A stretch of 14,287 bases of DNA from an uncultured bacterium (GTDB lineage Bacteria; Patescibacteriota; Saccharimonadia; Saccharimonadales; Saccharimonadaceae). The notes under the pieces are model-generated. The model was not told the origin of the DNA. It saw only the letters and a list, made by a program, of their open reading frames with translations, and ran no database searches. Below, one piece after another: positions 11,886 through 14,287 of the stretch; within the stretch, counting starts at the first letter, position 1, and each line of letters opens with the position of its first letter. The stretch is taken from positions 1 to 14,287 of the forward strand of contig CALAKV010000046.1 in assembly GCA_937922985.1 (NCBI GenBank), in the 5' to 3' direction. The position numbers and the translations under genes were made by a program.

Positions 11886-12712
11886 TAGATAGTCCTTTCT
11901 TCAGTTAATTTTACGCCCGGAATTTTAAGCTCGGCTATATTTTGACCTTTGGCGAATTCACGGATTTTTGCAATGTCTGGAGAACAGAACATTCGAGGGA
12001 CAAGCTCTGGATTAGAAATTTCAATAACTAATTTAGTGCGAGCACCAAATTTTGGTGAGGCGCTAGCTTTTGCAGCTACTTTTTGAGCTTTTTGAAGTTC
12101 TAGATCTCGTATATTTTTCTCTTCAACAATCTTTTCAACATTTGAAAGATTAATTTTATCTTGCATAATTCGTTGAATGGTAAAGAATTGTTCTTCAAAA
12201 TTAGAAAGTAACCGAGTTTTCGCTTCTAATAAAATTGGCGTTGTTCGATCTGATTCAGCAATCTTATTAAATCGTTCTTCAACGAGAGCTTTAGCTTCAG
12301 CGAGAGTGTTCTCGTCTGTAATTTTAGGGGATAGAACTTGAATCTCTGCCGTTATATTTTTTGCAATTTCTGAAAGCCGTGCTTCTTCTGCTCTTCGTTC
12401 ATCTTCAAGTTTTTGTTCATATGCTAACATTTTTGAACGGACAATTTCATCTGCATCTTTAGCATCAGAAATGATTTCTCGCTCTAAGTCCATTGCATTT
12501 TTCTTAATTTGATCTAATTGACGAGTGAAGTTAAGGCGTTTACTTGCAACATCTTTCGTATAAGCAGTAATTTGTTTTTTGAGCGCTTTAGCTTCTTTTA
12601 CACCAGCTTCGCCATCAATAGCAAGTTCTTCTGCATTAGTTTTAAGATTTCTTGAGATTATTTTAAGTTCTTCTTCAGTTTCAAATGGTTTTATAGTTAT
12701 TTGATCGTTCAT
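11885..12712 (-). CDS. DUF1351-like coiled-coil phage protein
   Basis: The 275-aa protein opens with ITIKPFETEEELKIISRNLK and then forms a long coiled coil (about 35-150: KEAKALKKQITAYTKDV, DLEREIISDAKDADEIV, KLEDERRAEEARLSEIA). A second helical part follows, then a basic linker (KVAAKASASPKFGARTKL) and a small C-terminal alpha/beta domain (LVPRMFCSPDIAKIREFAKG). This matches the DUF1351 family, almost always found beside phage ERF/RecT-type annealases and SSB. Its exact job is unknown; a partner of the annealing protein, or a Gam-like DNA-end factor, has been the usual guess. Start: ATG 12712 with GGAG about ten bases upstream inside the ERF gene's end. Confidence 0.8.
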   Translation of the reverse strand: MNDQITIKPFETEEELKIISRNLKTNAEELAIDGEAGVKEAKALKKQITAYTKDVASKRLNFTRQLDQIKKNAMDLEREIISDAKDADEIVRSKMLAYEQKLEDERRAEEARLSEIAKNITAEIQVLSPKITDENTLAEAKALVEERFNKIAESDRTTPILLEAKTRLLSNFEEQFFTIQRIMQDKINLSNVEKIVEEKNIRDLELQKAQKVAAKASASPKFGARTKLVIEISNPELVPRMFCSPDIAKIREFAKGQNIAELKIPGVKLTEERTI

Positions 12713-12714
12713 AA

Positions 12715-13326
12715 TTAATTTGCTCCTTTTTCAATTTCAAATAGTATTGAATCAACTTCTGCTTGTGTAGTTATTTTTTGTAGGCGAGCTTGAATATTTT
12801 TTTCGCTTACACCTAGATTTAACAGAAAGTCGGTAATTTTTTGGCGGTCAGCTTGACTGATTTCAAATGCTTCTTGTTGTGGTTTTTGCGTTTTTGACCG
12901 AGTATTCTTAGTGTTCTTCTGTCGGTTATCCTTTGAATCTGGGTCATCTTCGCCGCCGACTAATAGCAATCCACCAAGTGCATATTTTCTAGCGTAAGTG
13001 CTAGCTGATCCGAAAATTTGGCTTCTATCCATGCCTTTTTTATCTAATTCAATACCTGCGTAAGCTGTATTTGAAAACTCATTTTCACCATCTGTAATTG
13101 TAGCGGTTGCTTTAATTATAAGCTTTCCGCTAATTTCAACTAAATCATCAGTAATCTTAATTGCTAAGCTATTTTCTGTGAGGAGTGAGCGGACTGTAGC
13201 ATAAATATCTTCAACTGTTCGATAAAAGAATTTGCTATAGTCATTATGCTTTGATTTATCAACCTTCATTCCATTTTGGACATTCGCGATTTTTTTAATA
13301 AAATCTTTACTCATTTTCTGTTCCAT
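12715..13326 (-). CDS. erf: ERF family single-strand annealing protein
   Basis: ERF proteins anneal complementary single strands and mediate phage recombination and circularisation. The 203-aa protein has the family core: FFYRTVEDIYATVRSLL (about 34-50), IKATATITDGENEFSNTAYA (about 71-90), then the signature FGSASTYARKYALGGLLLV and EDDPD (about 105-130). A basic, low-complexity linker (RQKNTKNTRSKTQKPQQ) leads to a C-terminal helical domain (ADRQKITDFLLNLGVSEKNI). Start: ATG 13326 with AAAGGAG six bases upstream; Met5 is an internal alternative. DUF1351, ssb and the nuclease follow, a standard phage recombination cassette. Confidence 0.92.
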   Translation of the reverse strand: MEQKMSKDFIKKIANVQNGMKVDKSKHNDYSKFFYRTVEDIYATVRSLLTENSLAIKITDDLVEISGKLIIKATATITDGENEFSNTAYAGIELDKKGMDRSQIFGSASTYARKYALGGLLLVGGEDDPDSKDNRQKNTKNTRSKTQKPQQEAFEISQADRQKITDFLLNLGVSEKNIQARLQKITTQAEVDSILFEIEKGAN

Positions 13327-13338
13327 ATCTGACTCCTT
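13319..13338 (-). repeat. Direct repeat at a translation start, copy A
   Basis: These 20 bases (ribosome site AAGGAG through ATGGAACA of erf) are identical to 13643-13662. Both copies cover ribosome site, spacer and first three codons of a gene beginning Met-Glu-Gln, suggesting local duplication of a start region. Confidence 0.75.
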
Positions 13339-13343
13339 TGTAA

Positions 13344-13433
13344 TTAAAATGGCACTTTTTGTAATTTTCCGAAAGTTAGTTTATTCATTCGAAAGATTGT
13401 CTGGCTTTCGATGTATTTTACTTGAATCTTCAT
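13344..13433 (-). CDS. Micro-protein, 29 aa (MKI type)
   Basis: ATG 13433 to TAA 13344 encodes MKIQVKYIESQTIFRMNKLT and a short basic end (KLQKVPF). It starts one base after the stop of the 71-aa gene (TTTAAGATGAAGAT), with no ribosome site of its own, so it depends on coupling. The junction and the MKI-x-V opening match the 23-aa frame at 10499. It ends 17 bases before erf. Function unknown. Confidence 0.45.
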   Translation of the reverse strand: MKIQVKYIESQTIFRMNKLTFGKLQKVPF

Positions 13434-13434
13434 C

Positions 13435-13650
13435 TTAAAACCCTCTTTCATTATATTCTCGCCAAGCCTCAATGCTTGGTGATTCTTCGAAATTAAATAA
13501 CTCGTTTTCATGAGCGTATTCTTCGAGGAAATCTCTGATTACTTCTTCATTAAATTCGACATATTTTTCACCATCTTCGTGCTGTTCGATCGTGGCATAT
13601 TCTTTTTTAAACATTAGCTCGCAAAAATTATCTATTATTTCTTGTTCCAT
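13435..13650 (-). CDS. Acidic small phage protein, 71 aa
   Basis: Strongly acidic (EQEIIDNFCELMFKKEYATI, then EHENELFNFEESPSIEAWREY region), mostly helical, no membrane segment. Start: ATG 13650 with AAGGAG about seven bases upstream; that site overlaps the stop of the transglycosylase gene (ATAAGGAG). Very acidic small early proteins in phages sometimes mimic DNA to block host DNA-binding enzymes, but nothing specific supports this here. It shares its start region (20 identical bases) with erf. Function unknown. Confidence 0.7.
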   Translation of the reverse strand: MEQEIIDNFCELMFKKEYATIEQHEDGEKYVEFNEEVIRDFLEEYAHENELFNFEESPSIEAWREYNERGF

Positions 13651-13662
13651 ATCTGACTCCTT
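13643..13662 (-). repeat. Direct repeat at a translation start, copy B
   Basis: Identical to 13319-13338. Here it carries the ribosome site, spacer and first codons of the 71-aa acidic protein. Confidence 0.75.
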
Positions 13663-14241
13663 ATTTCATAAATTTCAAGTAGCTTTTATTTGTGTAAGCA
13701 ACCCAAGCATTCAAGCCTTGTGATTTGTAAATCTGATAAGCGTATCGCACGTTCAGCTCTGGATTCTCACGATTTGACTTATTGTGAATTGAATTGATTT
13801 GAAATAATCCTAAATCGTTCGAACCGTCACTGTTCGTGTTTAACGCATTTGGATTACAACTGCTTTCTGCCATCATAATCGCTAACATTACCTCCACGTT
13901 CCAGTTATATTGTTTAATCAAATTTCGAAACTCTTCGCACCGATTCGCAACCTTTGAACTCGCAATAATAGGGCGAGGGCGAGGCAAAACCTCCACAGTT
14001 TCGCGCTGGCTTGGTTGTTGAACCGCAGCTTCGACTTTTGGTGCCGGAACGCTTTCAGCTACTTTTTTACATTTAAATTTTGAACTGTTTCCGAAATCTT
14101 TTCGTTCTGGATTTTAGCATTATTCTCGCCGTGTTTCATTCCAAAATAGAAAGCCACACCAGCTACAATCGCTGTGTAAATGATAATTGTTTTAACAGTT
14201 TCAATAATTTTCTTGTAATTTACTTTTTTCAAATTTTTCAT
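13661..14241 (-). CDS. Membrane-anchored lytic transglycosylase made by -1 frameshift (193 aa)
   Basis: The catalytic part is a lysozyme-like SLT domain that cleaves peptidoglycan: MLAIMMAESSCNPNALN (catalytic Glu in MAES), SNDLGLFQINSIHN, then VRYAYQIYKSQGLNAW. Its frame has no ATG; the only late candidate is GTG 13996 (111 aa), without ribosome site. Upstream the frame stays open through a Pro/Ala/Gln-rich linker (VAESVPAPKVEAAVQQP) to just past the end of the 60-aa membrane peptide gene, where A_AAA_AAG (14062-14068) precedes its UAG. A -1 slip there joins the 60 residues to 133 more: N-terminal anchor, flexible linker, enzyme domain, a sensible envelope-protein layout. The alternative is a sequencing or mutational indel in the A6 run. 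Both mean one ancestral gene. Confidence 0.72.
14059..14241 (-). CDS. Frame-0 product: membrane anchor peptide, 60 aa
   Basis: ATG 14241 follows AAGGAG nine bases upstream. The peptide has a basic N-terminus (MKNLKKVNYKKIIETVK), one membrane helix at about 18-36 (TIIIYTAIVAGVAFYFGM) and a charged tail ending NLNVKK before TAG 14059. The basic-then-hydrophobic order predicts the tail outside the membrane. Alone it is a plain anchor; its last codons are the slippery sequence leading into the transglycosylase frame. If frameshifting is partial, both the short and long products would be made. Confidence 0.7.
   Translation of the reverse strand: MKNLKKVNYKKIIETVKTIIIYTAIVAGVAFYFGMKHGENNAKIQNEKISETVQNLNVKK
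14062..14068 (-). other. Slippery heptamer A_AAA_AAG before a UAG stop
   Basis: Frame 0 reads GTA AAA AAG TAG; slipping back one base gives AAA AAA GTA GCT and continues into the transglycosylase frame. A_AAA_AAG is the classic efficient bacterial -1 site (as in E. coli dnaX), and the stop directly after it would promote slipping. I see no strong stimulatory hairpin or upstream Shine-Dalgarno-like element. Confidence 0.65.
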
Positions 14242-14287
14242 AGTTTTTTCTCCTTGTTTTTGTTTTGTTGGTTTGAGTTCAATTTTA

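Noticed and set aside
1..14287. CRISPR array or iteron-type origin
   Set aside because: No series of evenly spaced repeats was seen on either strand; the repeats present are pairs or hairpins.
1..14287. High frequency of TTCGAA/TTTCGAAA words across the window
   Set aside because: They occur mostly inside codons (TTC GAA, TCG AAA) in both chromosomal and phage-like parts; it looks like genome-wide codon and word bias rather than a set of sites.

Overview
The window is low-GC bacterial DNA with compact, closely packed genes. The plus-strand core genes (a DprA family protein, a GT-C type membrane protein, YbaB/EbfC, RecR and an NrnA-like DHH phosphoesterase) have the look of a Candidate Phyla Radiation genome, most likely Saccharibacteria (TM7). 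This placement is inferred from protein character: a RecR that has lost most zinc-finger cysteines, a DHH protein with an altered motif I, and many short uncharacterised genes. No rRNA or other marker confirms it. UGA is not read as an amino acid in any long gene here.

Layout. Bases 1-1130 hold three short genes of unknown function between strong terminators; the third carries an in-frame TAG. Bases 1238-1896 form a single-gene unit (promoter, a 172-aa conserved-looking protein, a strong terminator). Bases 1897-2322 are gene-free but hold a terminator-like hairpin, a long hairpin with an AAAGGAGGG/CCCUCCUUU loop, and back-to-back promoter-like boxes; I propose a minus-strand small RNA here. 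Bases 2323-6611 are chromosomal genes on the plus strand: dprA, the membrane protein (apparently leaderless), then the promoter-led set ybaB-recR-nrnA. The last set links replication-fork and recombination repair to nanoRNA or cyclic-nucleotide turnover.

From 6827 to the end everything is on the minus strand and looks like the early region of a prophage or phage-derived element. In transcription order (right to left) it encodes a membrane-anchored lytic transglycosylase apparently made by -1 frameshifting, small phage-type proteins, an ERF single-strand annealing protein, a DUF1351-like coiled-coil protein, SSB, a VRR-NUC nuclease whose reading frame demands a non-AUG start, several micro-proteins, an unusual tRNA with anticodon UCU and a long variable arm, a KGG-repeat protein, a zinc-finger micro-protein, and two related small proteins. 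Next comes a GC-rich, heavily structured stretch (8591-8852), probably a noncoding RNA. After it a separately promoted unit (operator-like dyad, leader hairpin, 18-aa leader ORF) drives a 304-aa protein of unknown function, and a MazG-like pyrophosphohydrolase closes the region, converging with nrnA at a shared terminator. ERF, SSB, DUF1351 and VRR-NUC together form a phage recombination/replication module. No integrase, att repeat, capsid or terminase gene is visible, so the element must extend to the right or be partial.

The most noteworthy items are the structured RNA at 8591-8852, the A_AAA_AAG frameshift joining a membrane anchor to a lysozyme-like domain, the class II-shaped tRNA with an arginine anticodon, the AUU/AUA start of the VRR-NUC gene, and the small RNA candidate at 2014-2217.
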